The translations under genes and the position numbers were made by a program. A DNA stretch of 64,000 bases from Pseudomonas grimontii (lineage in GTDB: Bacteria > Pseudomonadota > Gammaproteobacteria > Pseudomonadales > Pseudomonadaceae), in assembly GCF_007858185.1 (NCBI RefSeq), contig NZ_VFES01000011.1, positions 62,001 to 126,000 on the forward strand. The letters run 5' to 3'. Below, piece after piece: positions 8,081-17,227 of the stretch. The notes beneath the pieces are model-generated. The model did no database searches. It was given only the letters and a program-made list of their open reading frames with translations, and was not told where the DNA came from. Every line of letters starts with the position of its first letter. Position 1 is the stretch's first letter.

Positions 8081-9061
8081 TTACTGAGCTTGAGCTTCAA
8101 CCGACGCTTCTACGCGACGGTTAACAGCACGACCAGCTTCAGTTGCGTTGTCAGCAACTGGGCGGGATTCGCCGTAACCTACAGCAGTTACACGGCTAGG
8201 AGCCACGCCGTCTTTAACCAGGACTTGCTTAACAGCGTCAGCACGACGCTGGGACAGCTTCTGGTTGTAAGCGTCTGGACCTACGGAGTCAGTGTGACCA
8301 GCAACTTCTACGTTGGTAGCTGGGTACTGAGCCATGAAGTCGGCCAGGTTTTTCACGTCGCCGTAGCTGTTAGGCTTAACAACGGCCTTGTCGAAGTCGA
8401 ACTTCACGTCCAGCTCAACACGAACAACCTGAGCAACTGGAGCTTCTGGCTCTGGAGTTGGCTCTGGAGCTGGTGCTGGGGTAGGAGCTGGAGCAACTGC
8501 GCCAGCGTTACCGCCGAAGTTCACGCCCAGGCCGACCAGTGCGGAGTAGTCCCACTTGCCGTTGTCCAGACCGTAGTCAGCTTCAACACCGGCACGAGCG
8601 TACAGGTTGTTGGTGAAGTAGTACTTAACACCGGTACCAACGATGGCTTGAGTGGTCTGATCGCGACCGCTGTGGCCGTCAGCCAGTACGTTGGTACGGC
8701 TCTGGTGACCGAAACCGCCTTCTACGTATGGACGCAGGCTGTCAACGCCAGCCTGACCGAAGTGGTACTGAGCAGTCAGGCTGCCGGTATCACCTTTGAT
8801 CTTCTGGTTGCCAGTACCGTCGTTCGAACGGGTGTGGTTGGTTTTGTCGTACGACAGGTTCAAGGACAGGTCGTCGGTCAGGAAGTAACCGATGCGAGCG
8901 CCAGGATTGTAGCCGTCTTCGATGTGCTTAACGCTATCGTTGAACTGCTTTTTGTAGAACAGCTCGCCTTCAACTGCGCCTTGGCCTTGTGCCAGCGCGC
9001 CGAAAGAAGTAGCGGCAATAAGAGTACCAATGGCCAAGCCCAAGGTGTTTTTCAGTTTCAT
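8081..9061 (-). CDS. oprF: Major outer-membrane porin OprF
   Basis: A 326-residue protein with a signal peptide (MKLKNTLGLAIGTLIAATSFGALA), an N-terminal eight-stranded beta-barrel domain, a proline-rich linker (VAPAPTPAPAPEPTPEPEAP) and a C-terminal OmpA-like peptidoglycan-binding domain (VKFDFDKAVVKPNSYGDV; NVEVAGHTDSVGPDAYNQKL; RVTAVGYGESRPVADN). In Pseudomonas it anchors the outer membrane and forms a low-efficiency general porin. It lies 107 bp after sigX on the same strand; in related species SigX drives part of its transcription. Confidence 0.97.
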   Translation of the reverse strand: MKLKNTLGLAIGTLIAATSFGALAQGQGAVEGELFYKKQFNDSVKHIEDGYNPGARIGYFLTDDLSLNLSYDKTNHTRSNDGTGNQKIKGDTGSLTAQYHFGQAGVDSLRPYVEGGFGHQSRTNVLADGHSGRDQTTQAIVGTGVKYYFTNNLYARAGVEADYGLDNGKWDYSALVGLGVNFGGNAGAVAPAPTPAPAPEPTPEPEAPVAQVVRVELDVKFDFDKAVVKPNSYGDVKNLADFMAQYPATNVEVAGHTDSVGPDAYNQKLSQRRADAVKQVLVKDGVAPSRVTAVGYGESRPVADNATEAGRAVNRRVEASVEAQAQ

Positions 9062-9168
9062 CCGTTAAATCCCCATCTGGTGATTGTAAAGCAGTCCCAC
9101 AAACCGGGGGACAACTCGGCGACAAGTCTAACAGAACTTGCCTACACGTAAGAGATATTTGCCACGCA

Positions 9169-9759
9169 CTAAGTTTCAGTCTCGCCCGCAAATTTCTCAC
9201 GTAATTTATCAAGAGCACGTTTGTAACGCATTTTTGTAGCACTCAAACCCATGTGCATGATGTCAGCGATTTCCTGGAATTCCAGCTCTGCGACAAATCG
9301 TAGCACCAGAATTTCCCGGTCAATCGGGTTCACATACACCAGCCAGCGATCAAGTCCGCCCTTATCCTCGGGTGCCGGCGCCTTTTCTTCAGACGCCTCC
9401 TCAAGGGGGTCGAGACTCAAAGCGTCCATCAAGCGACGCTTTCGCCGTTCCTTCCGATACTGCGTGATGCACTCGTTGTAGGTGATGCTGTAGAGCCATG
9501 TCTTGAACTTCGATTTGCCCTCGAAGTTCTTCAGGCCATACAACACCTTGAGCATCACTTCCTGACAGACATCATCCGCATCTCTATCGTTCCCTAAATA
9601 CCTTGAACAAACGTTGAACAGAGTGCGTTGATACCTGCGCATCAATTCTTCATACGCGCGAGTTATGTGAAACAGCTCCGTGTGCGCGCGCGCGACCAAC
9701 TCCTCATCAGAGAGCTCACGGGGGTCATAGCGCGTGGACAGCGTTTGGGCTTTATTCAA
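9169..9759 (-). CDS. sigX: ECF sigma factor SigX
   Basis: A 196-residue ECF-type sigma factor. Region 2 is visible in RRYQRTLFNVCSRYLGNDRD, ADDVCQEVMLKVLYGLKNF and KFKTWLYSITYNECITQYR. Region 4 is visible in PIDREILVLRFVAELEFQEI followed by GLSATKMRYKRALDKL. No anti-sigma gene adjoins it. In Pseudomonas SigX controls oprF and envelope and fatty-acid genes, and the neighbouring mechanosensitive-type protein CmpX has been linked to its activity. Confidence 0.95.
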   Translation of the reverse strand: MNKAQTLSTRYDPRELSDEELVARAHTELFHITRAYEELMRRYQRTLFNVCSRYLGNDRDADDVCQEVMLKVLYGLKNFEGKSKFKTWLYSITYNECITQYRKERRKRRLMDALSLDPLEEASEEKAPAPEDKGGLDRWLVYVNPIDREILVLRFVAELEFQEIADIMHMGLSATKMRYKRALDKLREKFAGETET

Positions 9760-9846
9760 AACAAGTCGTGCCGACAGTCAGGTCAATGTCCGCTACAGCC
9801 CGGTCAGCCGGGTTTGCGGCGGCGTACATTAGCAGGGTTTGCCGGA

Positions 9847-10671
9847 TTAGCGGCTACTGACCTGCTGTTCGAGGAGAATCCGATTGGACAACGACACCAG
9901 GTCGCCGTCATCGGTCAGCACCGTAGTCTTGACTGTGCCGATCTCCTCGATTTGCCCTTCGACCTCGCCCACGCGCACCTGCTGCCCAACTTGATACAAC
10001 TCACGCACATAGATTCCCGCAAGAATCTGGCCGGCAATTTCCCGGCTTCCCAAGCCCATGGCCAGCGCAACGGCCAGACCAACGGTAATCAAAACGATCA
10101 CAATCACGTGGTTGAGCAGGTCAGTCTTGACCTCCAACTGGCTGATCGCGACCGAAATACTGATAATGATCACCAGCCCCTGGGCGATTCGACCCAGGCC
10201 AGCGGCATAATCCAATCCCACACCTTCAGCGGCGCCGCGCACCAGCCCATTGGCCAGTTGTGCAAGCAACACGCCTACGAGAAGCACCAGTGCGCCACCG
10301 AAAACCTTCGGCAGATACAGCGCCAGCATGTCGAGCGTAGCTGAAACTCGCTCAAGTCCAAGGGATTGAGCCGCAGAAACCAGAAAAATCAGCAAAACGA
10401 ACCAATAAACGATCTTGCCGATCAACGTGGAAATCGGTACTTGCAACCCGGCCCGGCCCAGCAACTTGGTCAGGCCAGTGCCGGCCATCAGGCGGTCGAG
10501 GCCCAGTTTTGCGAGCAATTTGGACAGCAGGGTGTCGAGCAGCTTGGCCACGACAAAGCCCAGCAACACCAGTACCAGGGCACCAAACAGGTTGGGAATG
10601 AAATTCGCCACCTTGGTCCACAATGCGGTCATCGCGGTGACCAGGCTCTGGGTCCAGAGATCAAGTTCCAT
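9847..10671 (-). CDS. cmpX: CmpX, MscS-like small-conductance channel-type membrane protein
   Basis: About 274 residues. Several membrane segments are visible (LFGALVLVLLGFVVAKLLDTL; IVYWFVLLIFLVSAAQSL; ALVLLVGVLLAQLANG; HVIVIVLITVGLAVALAMGL), followed by a short beta-type soluble domain (QQVRVGEVEGQIEEIGTVKTT) similar to the conserved part of MscS-type channels. The ATG at 10671 is preferred; a TTG two codons upstream overlaps the crfX stop. The gene lies between crfX and sigX, the conserved Pseudomonas order. Confidence 0.9.
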   Translation of the reverse strand: MELDLWTQSLVTAMTALWTKVANFIPNLFGALVLVLLGFVVAKLLDTLLSKLLAKLGLDRLMAGTGLTKLLGRAGLQVPISTLIGKIVYWFVLLIFLVSAAQSLGLERVSATLDMLALYLPKVFGGALVLLVGVLLAQLANGLVRGAAEGVGLDYAAGLGRIAQGLVIIISISVAISQLEVKTDLLNHVIVIVLITVGLAVALAMGLGSREIAGQILAGIYVRELYQVGQQVRVGEVEGQIEEIGTVKTTVLTDDGDLVSLSNRILLEQQVSSR

Positions 10672-10673
10672 AT

Positions 10674-10919
10674 TCAATCAGCCTTATCAGCAGTGCGAGC
10701 AAGAGGTTTACGACGGGAAACGGGCGATACGTGGGCCGAACCGTTGTTCAGGGCCATCATCAACGCCGGCATCCAGCGACCGAGCAGACCGAACAGGTCA
10801 CCCGCGCCCACCTGACGGTTAGCGGTTTTCAACACGCGGCCCAGGCAGGCATCGTCATCGCGGTTGGACGGCGAGGCATTGAGCATGTCACGCAAAGACT
10901 GTTCGAACGGATCGTGCAT
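10674..10919 (-). CDS. crfX: CrfX-type small protein
   Basis: A small protein of about 81 residues (MHDPFEQSLRDML.., then DDACLGRVLKTANRQVGAGDLFGLLGRWMPALMMALN). It has no signal peptide. Its identity rests mainly on the conserved order crfX-cmpX-sigX-oprF in Pseudomonas. The ATG at 10919 is favoured over one five codons upstream because the family begins MHDPFE (from memory). Its stop codon abuts the cmpX start, so the two are translationally coupled. Biochemical function is unknown. Confidence 0.8.
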   Translation of the reverse strand: MHDPFEQSLRDMLNASPSNRDDDACLGRVLKTANRQVGAGDLFGLLGRWMPALMMALNNGSAHVSPVSRRKPLARTADKAD

Positions 10920-11005
10920 AAAGACCTCTCGCAAGTGTTTTAAAAGACGAGGGTAAAATTCCTGGGGTCACATAGGACCCTTCCTACGTTCAGCTCATAT
11001 TCAGC

Positions 11006-12001
11006 TCAAACCCAGCGCAATCGTCGAAACAGCCACCATTGTCCGAGCGCCACCGACACCATCAACAGGCATGCAATCACGAATCCGTAGGGGCTGGCGG
11101 AGAACGGTATGCCACCCACATTTATACCCAGCAAGCCGGTCAGGAAACTCATCGGCAGAAAGATCCCCGTGATGATCCCGAAGCGGTACATGGTGCGGTT
11201 CATGCGCACGCTCAAGCGCCGGTCTTCGGCCTCAAGCACAAGCCCCACGCGCTCCCGGGTCAATTCGAGCTCCTCCAGGTAGCGGGTCAGGCTGTTGTTC
11301 AATTCGTTCCAGTAGTCGGCATCGTCGTCACAGAACCACGGCAATTTTATCCGCGTGAGCTGGGCAAAAATATCCCGCTGCGGCGACAGGAAACGCTTGA
11401 GCCCGGCCGCTCGGCGACGGATCTGCAAAACACTGCCATGTTCAGGAGTGTACCGTTCGTCGGTATCGAGTTTTTCTTCCTCTGCATCGACGATTTCCGA
11501 CAAATCCGTGACCAGATCCTGGACCTTGTTGGTCAGGTACTGAGCCATATAAAGGATGAGCTCCGACGCGGTTTTCGGCCCCTTGCCATCCGCCAACTGC
11601 ACCAGCAACTCATCGGTGGCGCGCAGCGGGCGCAGACGCAGGGAAATCACGCGACTGGCGGCAGCGAAGATACGCACCGAGACCATGTCCTCCGGCTCGG
11701 CCCCCGGATTGAGGTTGACCCCGCGCAGAAACAGCAGCAACTCGGCATCCGGCAGCGGTAACAGGCGTGGGCGGGTGTTTTCCTCCAGCAGCAGGTCACA
11801 GGCGAATTCGCTCAAACCGCTGGATTTGCGCAGCCAGGTCTGGGTTTGGGGATGGCTGCGATCCCAATGCAGCCACAGGCTTTCCTGGGGCTGCAGTTGC
11901 AACTCGTCGAGCTCAGTCCGGGCAATCGAACGCGCACCGCCTTTACCATCAAGCACCAGGGCATGCACCAGCCCCCACTGCGCGTTTTCTTCCTCGAACA
12001 T
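11006..12001 (-). CDS. zntB: CorA-family zinc transporter (ZntB type)
   Basis: About 331 residues: a long cytoplasmic domain ending in a helical stalk (LTDLSEIVDAEEEKL; LELTRERVGLVLEAEDRRLSVRMN), then two C-terminal membrane helices (FGIITGIFLPMSFLTGLLGI and GFVIACLLMVSVALGQWW). The pore signature after the first helix is GINVGG rather than the GMN of Mg-type CorA, which is typical of ZntB proteins. Residues MR upstream of the chosen start could belong to the protein. A second CorA-type gene with a true GMN motif lies at 62380-63351. Confidence 0.85.
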   Translation of the reverse strand: MFEEENAQWGLVHALVLDGKGGARSIARTELDELQLQPQESLWLHWDRSHPQTQTWLRKSSGLSEFACDLLLEENTRPRLLPLPDAELLLFLRGVNLNPGAEPEDMVSVRIFAAASRVISLRLRPLRATDELLVQLADGKGPKTASELILYMAQYLTNKVQDLVTDLSEIVDAEEEKLDTDERYTPEHGSVLQIRRRAAGLKRFLSPQRDIFAQLTRIKLPWFCDDDADYWNELNNSLTRYLEELELTRERVGLVLEAEDRRLSVRMNRTMYRFGIITGIFLPMSFLTGLLGINVGGIPFSASPYGFVIACLLMVSVALGQWWLFRRLRWV

Positions 12002-12026
12002 CCTCACCCCTGTTGGTTATTGCAGT

Positions 12027-12518
12027 TTATTCAGGCATTTGCAGCGGGCTTGGCGAGACGATTACGCCATTATTGTCGGCATAGATGTACTCACCTGGGC
12101 GGAACGTCACACCCGCAAATGTCACCACGACGTTCAGGTCGCCGATGCCGCGCTTATCGGTTTTCATCGGATGACTGGCCAGCGCCTGGACCCCTAGATC
12201 GGTCTGGGCGATCACATCGACGTCACGGATGCAGCCATAGATCACCAACCCTTCCCAACCGTTTTTCGCGGCTTTCTCGGCGATCATGTCGCCCAGCAGT
12301 GCGCGGCGCAGGGAACCACCCCCATCGACCACCAGCACCTTGCCGGCGCCCGGCTGGTCGGCCTGCTCCTTGACGAGGGAGTTATCTTCGAAGCATTTGA
12401 TGGTGACAATCTCGCCGCCAAAGGAATCTCGGCCGCCGAAGTTGCTGAACATCGGTTCGACCACCTGCACCAGGTCCGGGTAGGCGTCGCACAGGTCGGG
12501 GGTCACGTAATGGTTCAT
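12027..12518 (-). CDS. rraA: RraA family protein, ribonuclease E activity regulator / HMG-aldolase fold
   Basis: A 163-residue protein with the RraA core: VTPDLCDAYPDLVQVVEPMF, FGGEIVTIKCFEDNSLVK, then VDGGGSLRRALLGDMIAEKA and WEGLVIYGCIRDVDVI. In gammaproteobacteria RraA-type proteins bind RNase E; relatives in this fold are 4-hydroxy-4-methyl-2-oxoglutarate aldolases, with G..R...D forming the metal and substrate site. A longer frame extends upstream, but the ATG at 12518 fits the family N-terminus. Confidence 0.9.
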   Translation of the reverse strand: MNHYVTPDLCDAYPDLVQVVEPMFSNFGGRDSFGGEIVTIKCFEDNSLVKEQADQPGAGKVLVVDGGGSLRRALLGDMIAEKAAKNGWEGLVIYGCIRDVDVIAQTDLGVQALASHPMKTDKRGIGDLNVVVTFAGVTFRPGEYIYADNNGVIVSPSPLQMPE

Positions 12519-12559
12519 TGAAAAATTCCTTTCCGTCAAAGAAGTGTCTTTCGAAAGAA

Positions 12560-12582
12560 GCACCGGCCGGAGCCGGTGCGCA
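12560..12582 (-). terminator. GC-rich hairpin between hydrolase gene and rraA
   Basis: AGCACCGGCCGGAGCCGGTGC is an inverted repeat. On the minus strand it is followed by a short pyrimidine-rich run (TTCTTTC). It lies downstream of the hydrolase gene and 42 bp upstream of rraA. Weak T-tract. Confidence 0.45.
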
Positions 12583-12706
12583 ACATCCCATCCGCTTCGG
12601 CGCAACGCAATAACCACTGCGCGACTGAATATGACCAGAAGCGTTTAACGCGTCATATATTAGCCGCAACCACACACGAGCGAAACGCCCTTGGCAGAGC
12701 CTTGGG

Positions 12707-13696
12707 TCAAACTACGACTAATGCCTCAGGCTTGGCACCCAACAAAGGTGTCAACGGATCGTTTAACCATTGCTCAACCAGCGGCCAGACCTCAGCCTGG
12801 GCGGCTTTGCTGACCAGCATTTCCACATGTCCGAAATCACCGGTAAACCCTTGCTGACGCCCCAGGCACAGGTATTGACGGTGCTCGGAGCCAATCTGCT
12901 CGAACAGCTTGCGGCAAGCCCAGTCCGGATCTTGCTGATCGCCCGCCGCGCTGACGGCCAACAGCGGCACGTCGACGTCCGCCAGGCCTTTCCACCAATC
13001 CCGCTTACCTTCGCCAAAGCGACCGAACAGGCCATTCCAGCGCATGGCTTCGATCAGCACGCCCGCCGGTTCGTCCTCCGGGCCCCGCTTGAGCCGCGAG
13101 CCGGACACTTCGCCGAAGCGCTTTAAAAGCAGACGGCCGGTCCACTCCACCGGCGGAAGTTTCAATGGCCAGTGGCTGCGACTGACCTGACAGCCAAACA
13201 GCGCCACCGAGGCCACCGCCGGCGCACCAAGGTGCTGCCCACCCAGGGCCGCCGCCAGGGTAGTGCCGCCGAGAGAATGACCAATCCAATGGGGAATCTG
13301 CGCACTTTGCTCACGCACAAACGCGCCAATGGCCGGCAAATCGTAACGCGCGTAGTCGGCGACGCGGTTGCGGGCGTAGTCCTGATTGCGCCGGGACAGC
13401 CCATGACCACGCATTTCCGGGATCCACACATCGAACCCCTGGCGTGCCAGGTAAGCACCCAGGCCGATACCCTTGGGCGAGTACCAGAAACGCCGGTTGG
13501 AAAAACTGCCGTGCAACAAAATAACCGGGATGCCCCGGTTTTCCGGGACATCGGCCAGGCCCAAACGGGTAACGGCCAGCTCGACGGTACCGTCGGGGCT
13601 GTTACCGGGCTTGAGGCGGTACACATCTTCACTCAGGTCGCCACGACGTTCAGCGCTGATCAGGGCGACGGGAAACAGGTTGCTGCTGCTTTGCAT
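12707..13696 (-). CDS. Alpha/beta-fold hydrolase
   Basis: About 329 residues. Oxyanion region VILLHGSFSNRRFW, then VWIPEMRGHGLSRR, nucleophile elbow IGHSLGG (Ser is the likely nucleophile), GDQQDPDWAC near the acidic residue and GHVEMLVSKAA with the probable catalytic histidine. No signal peptide. The substrate is unknown; the family includes esterases and lipases. The ATG at 13696 (MQSSSNLF) is preferred to an upstream one at 13747. It follows ppsA's terminator region on the same strand. Confidence 0.8.
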   Translation of the reverse strand: MQSSSNLFPVALISAERRGDLSEDVYRLKPGNSPDGTVELAVTRLGLADVPENRGIPVILLHGSFSNRRFWYSPKGIGLGAYLARQGFDVWIPEMRGHGLSRRNQDYARNRVADYARYDLPAIGAFVREQSAQIPHWIGHSLGGTTLAAALGGQHLGAPAVASVALFGCQVSRSHWPLKLPPVEWTGRLLLKRFGEVSGSRLKRGPEDEPAGVLIEAMRWNGLFGRFGEGKRDWWKGLADVDVPLLAVSAAGDQQDPDWACRKLFEQIGSEHRQYLCLGRQQGFTGDFGHVEMLVSKAAQAEVWPLVEQWLNDPLTPLLGAKPEALVVV

Positions 13697-13757
13697 AATG
13701 CTCTTGCACAAAAAAGGGCGGCGTCCGGAAGGAGTTCCGCCCTGCACAGATAAGAAT

Positions 13758-13784
13758 GCCGGTCACCCTCGACGAGTGACCGGC
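13758..13784 (-). terminator. Hairpin downstream of ppsA
   Basis: GCCGGTCAC..GTGACCGGC is a perfect 9-bp inverted repeat just after the ppsA stop codon. On the minus strand it is followed by ATTCTTAT. A second inverted repeat (GGGCGG../CCGCCC) follows at about 13717-13743. Confidence 0.6.
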
Positions 13785-13802
13785 ACTTTTGACATAACGA
13801 CC

Positions 13803-16178
13803 TTAGGCGGACGCTTGGCCTTCCGCCAGGAAGAACCAGGTTTCCAGCACGGAATCGGGGTTCAGCGAGACGCTTTCAATACCCTGCTCCATCAGCCATT
13901 TGGCCAGGTCCGGGTGATCAGAAGGGCCTTGGCCGCAGATACCGATGTACTTGCCGGCCTTATTGCACGCCTGGATGGCGTTGGCCAGCAGCTTCTTGAC
14001 CGCAGGGTTACGCTCGTCGAACAGGTGAGCGATGATCCCGGAATCGCGGTCCAGGCCCAGGGTCAGCTGGGTCAGGTCGTTGGAACCGATAGAGAAACCG
14101 TCGAAGAACTCCAGGAACTCTTCGGCGAGGATGGCGTTGGATGGCAGTTCGCACATCATGATCACGCGCAGGCCGTTTTCGCCTCGGGACAGGCCGTTTT
14201 CGGCCAACAGGTCGACCACTTGGCTCGCCTCGCCCAGGGTACGTACGAACGGCACCATGATCTCGACGTTGGTCAGGCCCATCTCGTTGCGCACACGCTT
14301 GAGGGCGCGGCATTCGAGCTCGAAGCAGTCACGGAACGCTTCGCTGATGTAACGCGAGGCGCCACGGAAGCCCAGCATCGGGTTTTCTTCTTCCGGCTCG
14401 TAGAGCTTGCCGCCGATCAGGTTGGCGTATTCATTGGACTTGAAGTCCGACAGGCGCACGATGACCTTTTTCGGGTAGAACGCCGCCGCCAGGGTGCTGA
14501 TGCCTTCCACCAGCTTCTCGACGTAGAAGCCCACCGGGTCGTTGTAGCCGGCGATGCGCTTGTCCACGCTTTCCTTGATGTCCGGCGGCAGGCCGTCGTA
14601 GTTCAACAGGGCCTTGGGGTGCACGCCGATCATGCGGTTGATGATGAACTCCAGGCGGGCCAGGCCCACACCGGCGTTCGGCAACTGCGCGAAGTCGAAG
14701 GCACGGTCCGGGTTGCCGACGTTCATCATAATCTTGAACGGCAGGTCGGGCATGGCGTCGATGGAGTTTTGCTTGATGTCGAAGCCCAGTTCGCCTTCAA
14801 AGATGAAGCCGGTATCGCCTTCGGCACAGGACACAGTCACGCCCTGGCCGTCCTTGAGCAGTTGGGTGGCGTTGCCGCAACCGACCACTGCCGGGATCCC
14901 CAGCTCACGGGCGATGATCGCCGCGTGGCAGGTGCGCCCGCCACGGTTGGTGACGATGGCGCTGGCACGCTTCATCACCGGTTCCCAGTCCGGATCGGTC
15001 ATGTCGGAAACCAGCACGTCACCGGGCTGGACTTTGTCCATCTCGGACACGTCCTTGATAATCCGCACCTTGCCGGCGCCGATGCGCTGGCCGATGGCAC
15101 GGCCTTCCACCAGCACGGTGCCGGTTTCCTTGAGCAGGTAGCGTTCCATGACGTTGGCCGAGGTACGGCTTTTCACGGTTTCCGGACGCGCCTGCACGAT
15201 GTACAGCTTGCCGTCGTCACCGTCCTTGGCCCATTCGATGTCCATCGGGCACTTGTAGTGCTTTTCGATGATCATCGCTTGCTTGGCCAATTCGCTGACT
15301 TCCGCGTCGCTCAGGCAGAAACGCGAGCGCTCGGCCTTGTCGACATCCACGGTTTTCACCGAACGACCGGCCTTGGCCTCGTCGCCGTAGATCATCTTGA
15401 TGGCCTTGCTGCCCAGGTTGCGGCGCAGGATGGCCGGGCGGCCGGCTTCAAGGGTGTGCTTGTGTACGTAGAATTCGTCCGGGTTGACCGCGCCTTGTAC
15501 AACGGTTTCGCCCAGGCCGTAGGCGCCGGTGATAAACACCACGTCACGGAAGCCCGACTCGGTGTCGAGGGTGAACATCACGCCGGCGGTGCCGGTTTCC
15601 GAACGCACCATGCGCTGCACACCGGCAGACAGGGCCACCAGCTTGTGGTCGAAACCCTGGTGCACACGGTAGGAAATGGCGCGATCATTGAACAGCGAGG
15701 CAAATACTTCCTTGGCTGCGCGGATCACGTTTTCCACGCCACGGATGTTCAGGAAGGTCTCTTGCTGACCCGCGAAAGAAGCATCCGGCAAGTCTTCGGC
15801 GGTGGCCGATGAGCGCACGGCAACGGCCATGTCAGGGTTGCCCGCCGACAATGTGGCGAAGGCGCTGCGGATTTCTTCGTTGAGCTTCTCGGGGAACTCG
15901 GCTTCCATGATCCATTGGCGGATCTGGGCACCGGTCTTGGCCAGGGCATTGACATCATCGACGTCCAGGGCATCCAGCGCGGCGTGGATCTGAGCGTTGA
16001 GGCCGCTCAGTTCGAGGAAATCGCGGTAAGCCTGGGCCGTGGTGGCGAAACCACCGGGCACCGACACACCAGCGCCTGCAAGATTACTGATCATCTCGCC
16101 GAGGGATGCGTTCTTGCCCCCTACGTGCTCTACATCATGGACGCCGAGCTTATCGAGGGAAACTACGTACTCTACCAA
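13803..16178 (-). CDS. ppsA: Phosphoenolpyruvate synthase
   Basis: The 791-residue enzyme converts pyruvate, ATP and water to PEP, AMP and phosphate for gluconeogenesis. The N-terminal ATP-grasp domain shows GGKNASLGEMISNL and AVRSSATAEDLPDASFAGQQ. The central swivelling domain has the phospho-histidine motif NRGGRTCHAAIIARELGIPA. The C-terminal TIM-barrel PEP domain has MVPFVRTLGEA, MMCELPSNAI and SIGSNDLTQLTLGLDRDS. Length matches the family. It is transcribed away from ppsR, its regulator. Confidence 0.97.
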   Translation of the reverse strand: MVEYVVSLDKLGVHDVEHVGGKNASLGEMISNLAGAGVSVPGGFATTAQAYRDFLELSGLNAQIHAALDALDVDDVNALAKTGAQIRQWIMEAEFPEKLNEEIRSAFATLSAGNPDMAVAVRSSATAEDLPDASFAGQQETFLNIRGVENVIRAAKEVFASLFNDRAISYRVHQGFDHKLVALSAGVQRMVRSETGTAGVMFTLDTESGFRDVVFITGAYGLGETVVQGAVNPDEFYVHKHTLEAGRPAILRRNLGSKAIKMIYGDEAKAGRSVKTVDVDKAERSRFCLSDAEVSELAKQAMIIEKHYKCPMDIEWAKDGDDGKLYIVQARPETVKSRTSANVMERYLLKETGTVLVEGRAIGQRIGAGKVRIIKDVSEMDKVQPGDVLVSDMTDPDWEPVMKRASAIVTNRGGRTCHAAIIARELGIPAVVGCGNATQLLKDGQGVTVSCAEGDTGFIFEGELGFDIKQNSIDAMPDLPFKIMMNVGNPDRAFDFAQLPNAGVGLARLEFIINRMIGVHPKALLNYDGLPPDIKESVDKRIAGYNDPVGFYVEKLVEGISTLAAAFYPKKVIVRLSDFKSNEYANLIGGKLYEPEEENPMLGFRGASRYISEAFRDCFELECRALKRVRNEMGLTNVEIMVPFVRTLGEASQVVDLLAENGLSRGENGLRVIMMCELPSNAILAEEFLEFFDGFSIGSNDLTQLTLGLDRDSGIIAHLFDERNPAVKKLLANAIQACNKAGKYIGICGQGPSDHPDLAKWLMEQGIESVSLNPDSVLETWFFLAEGQASA

Positions 16179-16355
16179 GGTGATCTCTCCACTAACTGTG
16201 TTGGAAAAGCTCAGGACGCTGGCTGCTCGTAGGAGCGATTACCCGCGTTTGTGGCCTGGACCTGGAAAATAAGTGAGAATGCAGCCCACTATGGGACGGC
16301 AAAATCGCGCCTATCATATCCAAGATTCGTCATCAGCTTAAGGCCCAGGGCTCAA
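16179..16355. promoter_or_regulatory. Divergent ppsA-ppsR promoter region
   Basis: The 177 bp between the divergent starts must hold both promoters. I see no clear palindromic operator, only an AT-richer segment around 16300-16340 upstream of ppsR. Confidence 0.4.
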
Positions 16356-17174
16356 ATGAAACGATCTGCTTTCTTTATCTCCGATGGCACCGGCATCACG
16401 GCCGAAACCCTGGGTCAGAGCCTGCTCGCGCAGTTCGAAAACATTACCTTCGCCAAATTCACGCGGCCCTATATCGACAGCGTGGATAAAGCGCGGGCCA
16501 TGGTACAACAAATCAATCTGGCCGCTGAAAAAGACGGCTTTCGGCCGATCATTTTCGACACCATCGTCAATCAAGACATCCGTGAGATTCTCGCAACGTC
16601 GAATGGTTTCATGATCGACATTTTCTCGACGTTCCTGGCGCCGCTGGAACAGGAGTTGAGCGAACACTCCTCCTATTCGGTCGGAAAGTCCCATTCCATT
16701 GGGCATAACTCCAATTATATGGAGCGTATCGAGGCGGTGAACTTCGCCCTCGACAACGACGACGGCGCCCGCACCCATTACTACGACAAGGCCGACCTGA
16801 TCCTGGTCGGCGTGTCGCGCTGCGGCAAAACGCCCACCTGTTTGTACATGGCCATGCAATTCGGCATCCGTGCGGCCAATTACCCGCTGACCGAAGACGA
16901 CATGGAGCACCTGACGTTGCCTGCGGCCCTGCGCGCCCATTCGCACAAGCTGTTCGGCCTGACCATCGACCCGGACCGCCTCACCGCCATCCGCAACGAG
17001 CGCAAGCCCAACAGCCGCTACTCCAGCTATGCCCAGTGCGAATTCGAAGTGCGCGAAGTAGAAAATCTGTTCCGTCGCGAGAATATTGCGCACATCAATT
17101 CCACGCATTTTTCGGTGGAAGAGATTTCGGCGAAGATTCTGGTGGAGAAAGGTGTGGAGCGGCGCTTCAAATAA
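16356..17174 (+). CDS. ppsR: PEP synthase regulatory protein (bifunctional kinase/pyrophosphorylase)
   Basis: A 272-residue DUF299/PSRP-type protein. It starts MKRSAFFISDGTGITAETLG and has the P-loop GVSRCGKTPTCLYMA, followed by YPLTEDDM and RNERKPNSRYSSYAQCEFE. The family inactivates PEP synthase by ADP-dependent phosphorylation of the active-site threonine and reactivates it by phosphate-dependent removal. Divergent pairing with ppsA fits that role. The ATG at 16356 gives the family N-terminus. Confidence 0.95.
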   Translation: MKRSAFFISDGTGITAETLGQSLLAQFENITFAKFTRPYIDSVDKARAMVQQINLAAEKDGFRPIIFDTIVNQDIREILATSNGFMIDIFSTFLAPLEQELSEHSSYSVGKSHSIGHNSNYMERIEAVNFALDNDDGARTHYYDKADLILVGVSRCGKTPTCLYMAMQFGIRAANYPLTEDDMEHLTLPAALRAHSHKLFGLTIDPDRLTAIRNERKPNSRYSSYAQCEFEVREVENLFRRENIAHINSTHFSVEEISAKILVEKGVERRFK

Positions 17175-17227
17175 CCTGAGGGAGGGGGCAGGCCCCATCC
17201 CACATTTGGGGCGGCGTACATTCAAAT

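Noticed and set aside
13473..15812. 779-codon plus-strand frame opposite ppsA
   Set aside because: Shadow frame; ppsA is unmistakable on the minus strand.
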